A stretch of DNA of 64,000 nt from Anagrus nilaparvatae (Eukaryota > Arthropoda > Insecta > Hymenoptera > Mymaridae), in contig JAKSXM010000014.1 in NCBI GenBank assembly GCA_022575985.1, positions 24,428,001 through 24,492,000 of the forward strand. Reading direction: 5' to 3'. Below, piece after piece: positions 47,281 through 61,165 of the stretch. Under the pieces are notes generated by a model. That model made no database searches. It had not been told where the DNA came from and saw only the letters and a program-made list of their open reading frames with translations. How positions within the stretch are numbered: the first letter of the stretch is position 1; every line of letters begins with the position of its first letter. Made by a program: the position numbers and the translations under genes.

Positions 47281-50200
47281 CCTATTCAAATGGTTTCATG
47301 AAAGTGGATCCACCTTTTCTAAATATACAATAATTTTAATACTTATTTAATTTATTTATATCTTGTTTTTTAATTACGCTGGCATGAAGGGCCGTATTTG
47401 TTTAAGTATTTCTATACGTAGAATATTCTCTCATTATTAGTAAAATTGGTTTATAAAAATTTTAACCAATTCAAATGGTTTTATGCAAGTAGATCCAACG
47501 TTTATAAAAATACAATAATTTTGATACCTAATTAAATTTTTTATATCTTGTTTTTTTATTTCTCAGGCATTTTTGACTGTATTTGTTTAGGTTTTTCTCT
47601 ATTTTACATATTTTTTCATTATAAGTAAACTTGTTTTATAAAAATTTTAACCTATTCAAATGGTTTCATGCAAGTGGATCCAACGTTTATAAAAATACAA
47701 TAATTTTGATACCTATTTAAATTTTTTATATTATGTTTTTTTATTTCTCAGGCCTTTTGGACTGTATTTGTTTAAGTTTTTCTCTATTTTATATATTTTT
47801 CTATTATAATTAAACTTGGTTTATAAGAATTTTAACCAATTCAAATGGTTTCATGAAAGTCGATCCACCTTTTCTAAATATACAATAATTTTAATACTTA
47901 TTTAATTTATTTATATCTTGTTTTTTAATTACGCTGGCCTGGTGGGCCGTATTCGTTTTAGTTTTCCTCTACATAGAATATTCTCTTATTATTAGTAAAC
48001 TTGGTTTATAAAAATTTTAACCAATTGAAATGGTTTCAAGCAAGTAGATCCAAAGATTCTAAAAATACAATATTTTTGATACCTATTTATATTTTTATAT
48101 CTTGTTTTTTTATTTCTCAGGCCTTTTGGACTGTATTTGTTAAGGTTTTTCTCTATTTTACATATTTTTTCATTATAAGTAAACTTGTTTTATAAAAATT
48201 TTAACCTAATCAAATGGTTTCATGAAAGTGGATCCACCTTTTCTAAATATACAATAATTTTAATACTTTTTTAATTTATTTATATCTTGTTTTTTAATTA
48301 CGCTGGCCTGAAGGGCCGTATTTGTTTTAGTTTTCCTCTACGTAGAATATTATCTTATTATTAGTAAACTTGGTTTATAAAAATTTTAACCAATTCAAAT
48401 GGTTTCATGCAAGTAGATCCAAAGATTCTAAAAATACAATATTTTTGATACATATTTATATTTTTATATCTTGTTTTTTATTTCTCAGGCCTTTTGGACT
48501 GTATTTGTTAAGGTTTTTCTCTATTTTACATATTTTTTCATTATAAGTAAACTTGTTTTATAAAAATTTTAACCTATTCAAATGGTTTCATGAAAGTGGA
48601 TCCATCTTTTCTAAATATACAATAATTTTAATACTTTTTTAATTTATTTATATCTAGTTTTTTAATTACGCTGGCCTGAAGGGCCGTATTTGTTTTAGTT
48701 TTCCTCTACGTAGAATAATCTCTTATTATTAGTAAACTTGGTTTATAAAAATTTTAACCAATTCAAATGGTTTCATGCAAGTAGATCCAAAGATTCTAAA
48801 AATACAATATTTTTGATACATATTTATATTTTTATATCTTGTTTTTTATTTCTCAGGCCTTTTGGACTGTATTTGTTAAGGTTTTTCTCTATTTTACATA
48901 TTATTTCATTATAAGTAAACTTGTTTTATAAAAATTTTAACCTATTCAAATGGTTTCATGAAAGTGGATCCACCTTTTCTAAATATACAATAATTTTAAT
49001 ACTTATTTAATTTATTTATATCTTGTTTTTTAATTACGCTGGCCTAAAGGGCCGTGTTTGTTTTAGTTTTCCTCTACGTAGAATATTCTCTTATTATTAG
49101 TAAACTTGGTTTATAAAGATTTTAACCAATTCAAATGGTTTCAAGCAAGTAGATCCAAAGATTCTAAAAATACAATATTTTTGATACCTATTTATATTTT
49201 TATATCTTGTTTTTTTATTTCTCAGGCCTTTTGGACTGTATTTGTTAAGGTTTTTCTCTATTTTACATATTTTTTCATTATAAGTAAACTTGTTTTATAA
49301 AAATTTTAACCTATTCAAATGGTTTCATGCACGTGGATCCAACGTTTATAAAAATACAATAATTTTGATACCTATTTAAAATTTTTATATTATGTTTTTT
49401 TATTTCTCAGGCCTTTTGGACTGTATTTGTTTAAGTTTTTCTCTATTTTATATATTTTTCTATTATAAGTAAACTTGTTTTATAAGAATTTTAACCAATT
49501 CAAATGGTTTCATGAAAGTGGATCCACCTTTTCTAAATATACAATAATTTTAACACTTATTTAATTTATTTATATATTGTTTTTTAATTACGCTGGCCTG
49601 AAGGGCCGTATTTGTTTAAGTTTTTCTCTACGTAGAATATTCTCTCATTATTAGTAAAATTGGTTTATAAAAATTTTAACCAATTAAGATGGTTTTATGC
49701 AAGTAGATCCAACGTTTATAAAAATACAATAATTTTGATACCTAATTAAATTTTTAATATCTTGTTTTTTTATTTCTCAGGCCTTTTTGACTGTATTTGT
49801 TTAGGTTTTTCTCTATTTTACATATTTTTTCATTATAAGTAAACTTGTTTTATAAAAATTTTAACCTATTCAAATGGTTTCATGCAAGTGGATCCAACGT
49901 TTATAAAAATACAATAATTTTGATACCTATTTAAATTTTTTATATTATGTTTTTTTATTTCTCAGGCCCTTTGGACTGTATTTGTTTAAGTTTTTCTCTA
50001 TTTTATATATTTTTCTATTATAAGTAAACTTGGTTTATAAGAATTTTAACCAATTCAAATGGTTTTATGAAAGTGGATCCACCTTTTCTAAATATACAAT
50101 AATTTTAATACTTATTTAATTTATTTATATCTTGTTTTTTAATTACGCCGGCCTGGTGGGCCGTATTTGTTTTAGTTTTCCTCTACATAGAATATTCTCT

Positions 50201-53200
50201 TATTATAAGTAAACTTGGTTTATAAAAATTTTAACCGATTCAAATGGTTTAAAGCAAGTTGATCCAAAGATTCTAAAAATACAATATTTTTGATACCTAT
50301 TTAAATAATTATATCTTGTTTTTTTATTTCTCAGGTCTTTTGGACTGTATTTGTTAAGGTTTTTCTCTATTTTACATATTTTTTCATTATAAGTAAACTT
50401 GTTTTATAAAAATTTTAACCAATTCAAATGGTTTCATGAAAGTGGATCCAACTTTTCTAAATATACAATAATTTTAATACTTATTTAATTTATTTATATC
50501 TTGTTTTTTAATTACGCTGGCCTGAAGGGCCGTATTTGTTTAAGTTTTTCTCTACGTAGAATATTCTCTCATTATTAGTAAAATGAGTTTATAAAAATTT
50601 TAACCAATTCAAATGGTTTCATGCAAGTGGATCCAACGTTTATAAAAATACAATAATTTTATAATTTTAATACTTATTTAATTTATTTATATCTTGTTTT
50701 TTAATTACGCAGGCCTGATGGGCCGTATTTGTTTTAGTTTTCCTCTACGTAGAATATTCTCTTATTATTAGTAAATTTGGTTTATAAAAATTTTAACCTA
50801 TTCAAATGGTTTCATGCAATTGGATCCAACGTTTATAAAAATACAATAATTTTGATACCTATTTAAATTTTTTATATTATGTTTTTTTATTTCTCAGGCC
50901 TTTTGGACTGTATTTGTTTAAGTTTTTCTCTATTTTATATATTTATCTATTATAAGTAAACTTGGTTTATAAGAATTATAACCAATTCAAATGGTTTCAT
51001 GAAAGTGGATCCACCTTTTCTAAATATACAATAATTTTAATACTTATTTAATTTATTTATATCTTGTTTTTTAATTACGCTGGCATGAAGGGCCGTATTT
51101 GTTTAAGTATTTCTATACGTAGAATATTCTCTCATTATTAGTAAAATTGGTTTATAAAAATTTTAACCAATTCAAATGGTTTTATGCAAGTAGATCCAAC
51201 GTTTATAAAAATACAATAATTTTGATACCTAATTAAATTTTTTATATCTTGTTTTTTTATTTCTCAGGCATTTTTGACTGTATTTGTTTAGGTTTTTCTC
51301 TATTTTACATATTTTTTCATTATAAGTAAACTTGTTTTATAAAAATTTTAACCTATTCAAATGGTTTCATGCAAGTGGATCCAACGTTTATAAAAATACA
51401 ATAATTTTGATACCTATTTAAATTTTTTATATTATGTTTTTTTATTTCTCAGGCCTTTTGGACTGTATTTGTTTAAGTTTTTCTCTATTTTATATATTTT
51501 TCTATTATAATTAAACTTGGTTTATAAGAATTTTAACCAATTCAAATGGTTTCATGAAAGTGGATCCACCTTTTCTAAATATACAATAATTTTAATACTT
51601 ATTTAATTTATTTATATCTTGTTTTTTAATTACGCTGGCCTGGTGGGCCGTATTCGTTTTAGTTTTCCTCTACATAGAATATTCTCTTATTATTAGTAAA
51701 CTTGGTTTATAAAAATTTTAACCAATTGAAATGGTTTCAAGCAAGTAGATCCAAAGATTCTAAAAATACAATATTTTTGATACCTATTTATATTTTTATA
51801 TCTTGTTTTTTTATTTCTCAGGCCTTTTGGACTGTATTTGTTAAGGTTTTTCTCTATTTTACATATTTTTTCATTATAAGTAAACTTGTTTTATAAAAAT
51901 TTTAACCTAATCAAATGGTTTCATGAAAGTGGATCCACCTTTTCTAAATATACAATAATTTTAATACTTTTTTAATTTATTTATATCTTGTTTTTTAATT
52001 ACGCTGGCCTGAAGGGCCGTATTTGTTTTAGTTTTCCTCTACGTAGAATATTATCTTATTATTAGTAAACTTGGTTTATAAAAATTTTAACCAATTCAAA
52101 TGGTTTCATGCAAGTAGATCCAAAGATTCTAAAAATACAATATTTTTGATACATATTTATATTTTTATATCTTGTTTTTTATTTCTCAGGCCTTTTGGAC
52201 TGTATTTGTTAAGGTTTTTCTCTATTTTACATATTTTTTCATTATAAGTAAACTTGTTTTATAAAAATTTTAACCTATTCAAATGGTTTCATGAAAGTGG
52301 ATCCATCTTTTCTAAATATACAATAATTTTAATACTTTTTTAATTTATTTATATCTAGTTTTTTAATTACGCTGGCCTGAAGGGCCGTATTTGTTTTAGT
52401 TTTCCTCTACGTAGAATAATCTCTTATTATTAGTAAACTTGGTTTATAAAAATTTTAACCAATTCAAATGGTTTCATGCAAGTAGATCCAAAGATTCTAA
52501 AAATACAATATTTTTGATACATATTTATATTTTTATATCTTGTTTTTTATTTCTCAGGCCTTTTGGACTGTATTTGTTAAGGTTTTTCTCTATTTTACAT
52601 ATTATTTCATTATAAGTAAACTTGTTTTATAAAAATTTTAACCTATTCAAATGGTTTCATGAAAGTGGATCCACCTTTTCTAAATATACAATAATTTTAA
52701 TACTTATTTAATTTATTTATATCTTGTTTTTTAATTACGCTGGCCTAAAGGGCCGTGTTTGTTTTAGTTTTCCTCTACGTAGAATATTCTCTTATTATTA
52801 GTAAACTTGGTTTATAAAGATTTTAACCAATTCAAATGGTTTCAAGCAAGTAGATCCAAAGATTCTAAAAATACAATATTTTTGATACCTATTTATATTT
52901 TTATATCTTGTTTTTTTATTTCTCAGGCCTTTTGGACTGTATTTGTTAAGGTTTTTCTCTATTTTACATATTTTTTCATTATAAGTAAACTTGTTTTATA
53001 AAAATTTTAACCTATTCAAATGGTTTCATGCACGTGGATCCAACGTTTATAAAAATACAATAATTTTGATACCTATTTAAAATTTTTATATTATGTTTTT
53101 TTATTTCTCAGGCCTTTTGGACTGTATTTGTTTAAGTTTTTCTCTATTTTATATATTTTTCTATTATAAGTAAACTTGTTTTATAAGAATTTTAACCAAT

Positions 53201-54682
53201 TCAAATGGTTTCATGAAAGTGGATCCACCTTTTCTAAATATACAATAATTTTAACACTTATTTAATTTATTTATATATTGTTTTTTAATTACGCTGGCCT
53301 GAAGGGCCGTATTTGTTTAAGTTTTTCTCTACGTAGAATATTCTCTCATTATTAGTAAAATTGGTTTATAAAAATTTTAACCAATTAAGATGGTTTTATG
53401 CAAGTAGATCCAACGTTTATAAAAATACAATAATTTTGATACCTAATTAAATTTTTAATATCTTGTTTTTTTATTTCTCAGGCCTTTTTGACTGTATTTG
53501 TTTAGGTTTTTCTCTATTTTACATATTTTTTCATTATAAGTAAACTTGTTTTATAAAAATTTTAACCTATTCAAATGGTTTCATGCAAGTGGATCCAACG
53601 TTTATAAAAATACAATAATTTTGATACCTATTTAAATTTTTTATATTATGTTTTTTTATTTCTCAGGCCCTTTGGACTGTATTTGTTTAAGTTTTTCTCT
53701 ATTTTATATATTTTTCTATTATAAGTAAACTTGGTTTATAAGAATTTTAACCAATTCAAATGGTTTTATGAAAGTGGATCCACCTTTTCTAAATATACAA
53801 TAATTTTAATACTTATTTAATTTATTTATATCTTGTTTTTTAATTACGCCGGCCTGGTGGGCCGTATTTGTTTTAGTTTTCCTCTACATAGAATATTCTC
53901 TTATTATAAGTAAACTTGGTTTATAAAAATTTTAACCGATTCAAATGGTTTAAAGCAAGTTGATCCAAAGATTCTAAAAATACAATATTTTTGATACCTA
54001 TTTAAATAATTATATCTTGTTTTTTTATTTCTCAGGTCTTTTGGACTGTATTTGTTAAGGTTTTTCTCTATTTTACATATTTTTTCATTATAAGTAAACT
54101 TGTTTTATAAAAATTTTAACCAATTCAAATGGTTTCATGAAAGTGGATCCAACTTTTCTAAATATACAATAATTTTAATACTTATTTAATTTATTTATAT
54201 CTTGTTTTTTAATTACGCTGGCCTGAAGGGCCGTATTTGTTTAAGTTTTTCTCTACGTAGAATATTCTCTCATTATTAGTAAAATGAGTTTATAAAAATT
54301 TTAACCAATTCAAATGGTTTCATGCAAGTGGATCCAACGTTTATAAAAATACAATAATTTTATAATTTTAATACTTATTTAATTTATTTATATCTTGTTT
54401 TTTAATTACGCAGGCCTGATGGGCCGTATTTGTTTTAGTTTTCCTCTACGTAGAATATTCTCTTATTATTAGTAAATTTGGTTTATAAAAATTTTAACCT
54501 ATTCAAATGGTTTCATGCAATTGGATCCAACGTTTATAAAAATACAATAATTTTGATACCTATTTAAATTTTTTATATTATGTTTTTTTATTTCTCAGGC
54601 CTTTTGGACTGTATTTGTTTAAGTTTTTCTCTATTTTATATATTTATCTATTATAAGTAAACTTGGTTTATAAGAATTATAA
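47281..54682 (+). repeat. Tandem 20-mer duplication (2 x 3,701 bp)
   Basis: Units are 47,281-50,981 and 50,982-54,682. Order is C' (GGCATGAAGGGCC), D, B, C, A, C', A, C', A, C', A, B, C', D (CCAATTAAGATGG), B (AGGCCCTTTGG), C (GCCGGCCTGG), A (CCGATTC), C', H, B (GCAATTGG). All of these private variants recur at exactly 3,701 bp. At least one base differs: 47,861 is C (AAGTCGATCC) where 51,562 is G, so the copies are not literally the same sequence. The exchange lies inside a C/C' monomer: the unit-1 start has CCTATTC and the unit-2 start CCAATTC. Confidence 0.9.
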
Positions 54683-57646
54683 CCAATTCAAATGGTTTCA
54701 TGAAAGTGGATCCACCTTTTCTAAATATACAATAATTTTAATACTTATTTAATTTATTTATATCTTGTTTTTTAATTACGCTGGGCTGGTGGGCCGTATT
54801 TGTTTTAGTTTTCCTCTACATAGAATATTCTCTTATTATTAGTAAACTTGGTTTATAAAAATTTTAACCAATTCAAATGGTTTCAAGCAAGTAGATCCAA
54901 AGATTCTAAAAATACAATATTTTTGATACCTATTTATATTTTTATATCTTGTTTTTTTATTTCTCAGGCCTTTTGGACTGTTTTTGTTAAGGTTTTTCTC
55001 TATTTTACATATTTTTTCATTATAAGTAAACTTGTTTTATAAAAATTTTAACCAATTCAAATGGTTTCAAGCAAGTAGATCCAAAGATTCTAAAAATACA
55101 ATATTTTTGATACCTATTTATATTTTTATATCTTGTTTTTTTATTTCTCAGGCCTTTTGGACTGTTTTTGTTAAGGTTTTTCTCTATTTTACATATTTTT
55201 TCATTATAAGTAAACTTGTTTTATAAAAATTTTAACCAATTCAAATGGTTTCAAGCAAGTAGATCCAAAGATTCTAAAAATACAATATTTTTGATACCTA
55301 TTTAAATTTTTTATATTATGTTTTTTTTATTTCTCAGGCCTTTTGGACTGTATTTGTTTAAGTTTTTCTCTATTTTATATATTTTTCTATTATAAGTAAA
55401 CTTGGTTTATAAGAATTTTAACCAATTCAAATGGTTTCATGAAAGTGGATCCACCTTTTCTAAATATACTATAATTTTAATACTTATTTAATTTATTTAT
55501 ATCTTGTTTTTTAATTACGCTGGCCTGGTGGGCCGTATTTGTTTTAGTTTTCCTCTACATAGAAAATTCTCTTATTATTAGTAAACTTGGTTTATAAAAA
55601 TTTTAACCAATTCAAATGGTTTCAAGCAAGTAGATCCAAAGATTCTAAAAATACAATATTTTTGATACCTATTTATATTTTTATATCTTGTTTTTTTATT
55701 TCTCAGGCCGTTTGGACTGTATTTGTTAAGGTTTTTCTCTATTTTACATATTTTTTCATTATAAGTAAACTTGTTTTATAAAAATTTTAACCTATTCAAA
55801 TGGTTTCATGAAAGTGGATCCACCTTTTCTAAATATACTATAATTTTAATACTTATTTAATTTATTTATATCTTGTTTTTTAATTACGCTAGCCTAAAGG
55901 GCCGTATTTGTTTTAGTTTTCCTCTACGTAGAATATTCTCTTATTATTAGTAAACTTGGTTTATAAAAATTTTAACCAATTCAAATGGTTTCAAGCAAGT
56001 AGATCCAAAGATTCTAAAAATACAATATTTTTGATACCTATTTATATTTTTATATTATGTTTTTTTATTTCTTAGGCCTTTTGGACTGTATTTGTTAAGG
56101 TTTTTCTCTATTTTACAAATTTTTTCATTATAAGTAAACGTGTTTTATAAAAATTTTAACCTATTCAAATGGTTTCATGAAAGTGGATCCACCTTTTCTA
56201 ATTATACAATAATTATAATACTTATTTAATTTATTTATATCTTGTTTTTTAATTACGCTGGCCTGAAGGGCCGTATTTGTTTAAGTTTTTCTCTACGTAG
56301 AATATTCTCTCATTATTAGTAAAATTGGTTTATAAAAATTTTAACCAATTAAGATGGTTTTATGCAAGTAGATCCAACGTTTATAAAAATACAATAATTT
56401 TGATACCTAATTAAATTTTTAATATCTTGTTTTTTTATTTCTCAGGCCTTTTTGACTGTATTTGTTTAGGTTTTTCTCTATTTTACATATTTTTTCATTA
56501 TAAGTAAACTTGTTTTATAAAAATTTTAACCTATTCAAATGGTTTCATGCAAGTGGATCCAACGTTTATAAAAATACAATAATTTTGATACCTATTTAAA
56601 TTTTTTATATTATGTTTTTTTATTTCTCAGGCCCTTTGGACTGTATTTGTTTAAGTTTTTCTCTATTTTATATATTTTTCTATTATAAGTAAACTTGGTT
56701 TATAAGAATTTTAACCAATTCAAATGGTTTTATGAAAGTGGATCCACCTTTTCTAAATATACAATAATTTTAATACTTATTTAATTTATTTATATCTTGT
56801 TTTTTAATTACGCCGGCCTGGTGGGCCGTATTTGTTTTAGTTTTCCTCTACATAGAATATTCTCTTATTATAAGTAAACTTGGTTTATAAAAATTTTAAC
56901 CGATTCAAATGGTTTAAAGCAAGTTGATCCAAAGATTCTAAAAATACAATATTTTTGATACCTATTTAAATAATTATATCTTGTTTTTTTATTTCTCAGG
57001 TCTTTTGGACTGTATTTGTTAAGGTTTTTCTCTATTTTACATATTTTTTCATTATAAGTAAACTTGTTTTATAAAAATTTTAACCAATTCAAATGGTTTC
57101 ATGAAAGTGGATCCAACTTTTCTAAATATACAATAATTTTAATACTTATTTAATTTATTTATATCTTGTTTTTTAATTACGCTGGCCTGAAGGGCCGTAT
57201 TTGTTCAAGTTTTTCTCTACGTAGAATATTCTCTCATTATTAGTAAAATGAGTTTATAAAAATTTTAACCAATTCAAATGGTTTCATGCAAGTGGATCCA
57301 ACGTTTATAAAAATACAATAATTTTATAATTTTAATACTTATTTAATTTATTTATATCTTGTTTTTTAATTACGCAGGCCTGATGGGCCGTATTTGTTTT
57401 AGTTTTCCTCTACGTAGAATATTCTCTTATTATTAGTAAATTTGGTTTATAAAAATTTTAACCTATTCAAATGGTTTCATGCAATTGGATCCAACGTTTA
57501 TAAAAATACAATAATTTTGATACCTATTTAAATTTTTTATATTATGTTTTTTTATTTCTCAGGCCTTTTGGACTGTATTTGTTTAAGTTTTTCTCTATTT
57601 TATATATTTATCTATTATAAGTAAACTTGGTTTATAAGAATTATAA
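54683..57646 (+). repeat. 16-mer HOR unit R1 (2,964 bp)
   Basis: Order is C, A, A, A/B, C, A, C', A, C', D, B, C, A, C', H, B. The first monomers (TGGGCTGGTGGGCC, ACTGTTTTTGTTAAGG, TACTATAATT, CTAGCCTAAAGGGCC) match types otherwise restricted to the first 15 kb. The last seven (CCAATTAAGATGG D through GCAATTGG B) match the end of the 20-mer. R1 thus joins a U-type head to a 20-mer tail. Confidence 0.86.
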
Positions 57647-60600
57647 CCAATTCAAATGGTTTCATGAAAGTGGATCCACCTTTTCTAAATATACAATAAT
57701 TTTAATACTTATTTAATTTATTTATATCTTGTTTTTTAATTACGCTGGGCTGGTGGGCCGTATTTGTTTTAGTTTTCCTCTACATAGAATATTCTCTTAT
57801 TATTAGTAAACTTGGTTTATAAAAATTTTAACCAATTCAAATGGTTTCAAGCAAGTAGATCCAAAGATTCTAAAAATACAATATTTTTGATACCTATTTA
57901 TATTTTTATATCTTGTTTTTTTATTTCTCAGGCCTTTTGGACTGTTTTTGTTAAGGTTTTTCTCTATTTTACATATTTTTTCATTATAAGTAAACTTGTT
58001 TTATAAAAATTTTAACCAATTCAAATGGTTTCAAGCAAGTAGATCCAAAGATTCTAAAAATACAATATTTTTGATACCTATTTATATTTTTATATCTTGT
58101 TTTTTTATTTCTCAGGCCTTTTGGACTGTTTTTGTTAAGGTTTTTCTCTATTTTACATATTTTTTCATTATAAGTAAACTTGTTTTATAAAAATTTTAAC
58201 CAATTCAAATGGTTTCAAGCAAGTAGATCCAAAGATTCTAAAAATACAATATTTTTGATACCTATTTAAATTTTTTATATTATGTTTTTTTTATTTCTCA
58301 GGCCTTTTGGACTGTATTTGTTTAAGTTTTTCTCTATTTTATATATTTTTCTATTATAAGTAAACTTGGTTTATAAGAATTTTAACCAATTCAAATGGTT
58401 TCATGAAAGTGGATCCACCTTTTCTAAATATACTATAATTTTAATACTTATTTAATTTATTTATATCTTGTTTTTTAATTACGCTGGCCTGGTGGGCCGT
58501 ATTTGTTTTAGTTTTCCTCTACATAGAAAATTCTCTTATTATTAGTAAACTTGGTTTATAAAAATTTTAACCAATTCAAATGGTTTCAAGCAAGTAGATC
58601 CAAAGATTCTAAAAATACAATATTTTTGATACCTATTTATATTTTTATATCTTGTTTTTTTATTTCTCAGGCCTTTTGGACTGTTTTTGTTAAGGTTTTT
58701 CTCTATTTTACATATTTTTTCATTATAAGTAAACTTGTTTTATAAAAATTTTAACCAATTCAAATGGTTTCAAGCAAGTAGATCCAAAGATTCTAAAAAT
58801 ACAATATTTTTGATACCTATTTAAATTTTTTATATTATGTTTTTTTTATTTCTCAGGCCTTTTGGACTGTATTTGTTTAAGTTTTTCTCTATTTTATATA
58901 TTTTTCTATTATAAGTAAACTTGGTTTATAAGAATTTTAACCAATTCAAATGGTTTCATGAAAGTGGATCCACCTTTTCTAAATATACTATAATTTTAAT
59001 ACTTATTTAATTTATTTATATCTTGTTTTTTAATTACGCTGGCCTGGTGGGCCGTATTTGTTTTAGTTTTCCTCTACATAGAAAATTCTCTTATTATTAG
59101 TAAACTTGGTTTATAAAAATTTTAACCAATTCAAATGGTTTCAAGCAAGTAGATCCAAAGATTCTAAAAATACAATATTTTTGATACCTATTTATATTTT
59201 TATATCTTGTTTTTTTATTTCTCAGGCCGTTTGGACTGTATTTGTTAAGGTTTTTCTCTATTTTACATATTTTTTCATTATAAGTAAACTTGTTTTATAA
59301 AAATTTTAACCTATTCAAATGGTTTCATGAAAGTGGATCCACCTTTTCTAAATATACTATAATTTTAATACTTATTTAATTTATTTATATCTTGTTTTTT
59401 AATTACGCTAGCCTAAAGGGCCGTATTTGTTTTAGTTTTCCTCTACGTAGAATATTCTCTTATTATTAGTAAACTTGGTTTATAAAAATTTTAACCAATT
59501 CAAATGGTTTCAAGCAAGTAGATCCAAAGATTCTAAAAATACAATATTTTTGATACCTATTTATATTTTTATATTATGTTTTTTTATTTCTTAGGCCTTT
59601 TGGACTGTATTTGTTAAGGTTTTTCTCTATTTTACAAATTTTTTCATTATAAGTAAACGTGTTTTATAAAAATTTTAACCTATTCAAATGGTTTCATGAA
59701 AGTGGATCCACCTTTTCTAATTATACAATAATTATAATACTTATTTAATTTATTTATATCTTGTTTTTTAATTACGCTGGCCTGAAGGGCCGTATTTGTT
59801 TAAGTTTTTCTCTACGTAGAATATTCTCTCATTATTAGTAAAATTGGTTTATAAAAATTTTAACCAATTAAGATGGTTTTATGCAAGTAGATCCAACGTT
59901 TATAAAAATACAATAATTTTGATACCTAATTAAATTTTTAATATCTTGTTTTTTTATTTCTCAGGCCTTTTTGACTGTATTTGTTTAGGTTTTTCTCTAT
60001 TTTACATATTTTTTCATTATAAGTAAACTTGTTTTATAAAAATTTTAACCTATTCAAATGGTTTCATGCAAGTGGATCCAACGTTTATAAAAATACAATA
60101 ATTTTGATACCTATTTAAATTTTTTATATTATGTTTTTTTATTTCTCAGGCCCTTTGGACTGTATTTGTTTAAGTTTTTCTCTATTTTATATATTTTTCT
60201 ATTATAAGTAAACTTGGTTTATAAGAATTTTAACCAATTCAAATGGTTTTATGAAAGTGGATCCACCTTTTCTAAATATACAATAATTTTAATACTTATT
60301 TAATTTATTTATATCTTGTTTTTTAATTACGCCGGCCTGGTGGGCCGTATTTGTTTTAGTTTTCCTCTACATAGAATATTCTCTTATTATAAGTAAACTT
60401 GGTTTATAAAAATTTTAACCGATTCAAATGGTTTAAAGCAAGTTGATCCAAAGATTCTAAAAATACAATATTTTTGATACCTATTTAAATAATTATATCT
60501 TGTTTTTTTATTTCTCAGGTCTTTTGGACTGTATTTGTTAAGGTTTTTCTCTATTTTACATATTTTTTCATTATAAGTAAACTTGTTTTATAAAAATTTT

Positions 60601-61165
60601 AACCAATTCAAATGGTTTCATGAAAGTGGATCCAACTTTTCTAAATATACAATAATTTTAATACTTATTTAATTTATTTATATCTTGTTTTTTAATTACG
60701 CTGGCCTGAAGGGCCGTATTTGTTCAAGTTTTTCTCTACGTAGAATATTCTCTCATTATTAGTAAAATGAGTTTATAAAAATTTTAACCAATTCAAATGG
60801 TTTCATGCAAGTGGATCCAACGTTTATAAAAATACAATAATTTTATAATTTTAATACTTATTTAATTTATTTATATCTTGTTTTTTAATTACGCAGGCCT
60901 GATGGGCCGTATTTGTTTTAGTTTTCCTCTACGTAGAATATTCTCTTATTATTAGTAAATTTGGTTTATAAAAATTTTAACCTATTCAAATGGTTTCATG
61001 CAATTGGATCCAACGTTTATAAAAATACAATAATTTTGATACCTATTTAAATTTTTTATATTATGTTTTTTTATTTCTCAGGCCTTTTGGACTGTATTTG
61101 TTTAAGTTTTTCTCTATTTTATATATTTATCTATTATAAGTAAACTTGGTTTATAAGAATTATAA
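57647..61165 (+). repeat. 19-mer HOR unit R2 (3,519 bp)
   Basis: It is the same as R1 plus three monomers: an A, A/B, C trimer is duplicated (57,996 to 58,551 to 59,106 at 555-bp steps, measured at the TTG before each A). R2 shares TTGTTCAAGTTTTT with R1 (60,723 and 57,204), while the older 20-mer copies have TTGTTTAAGTTTTT. CTAATTATACAATAATTATA is likewise shared by R1 (56,199) and R2 (59,718). R1 and R2 are therefore sister copies. Confidence 0.86.
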
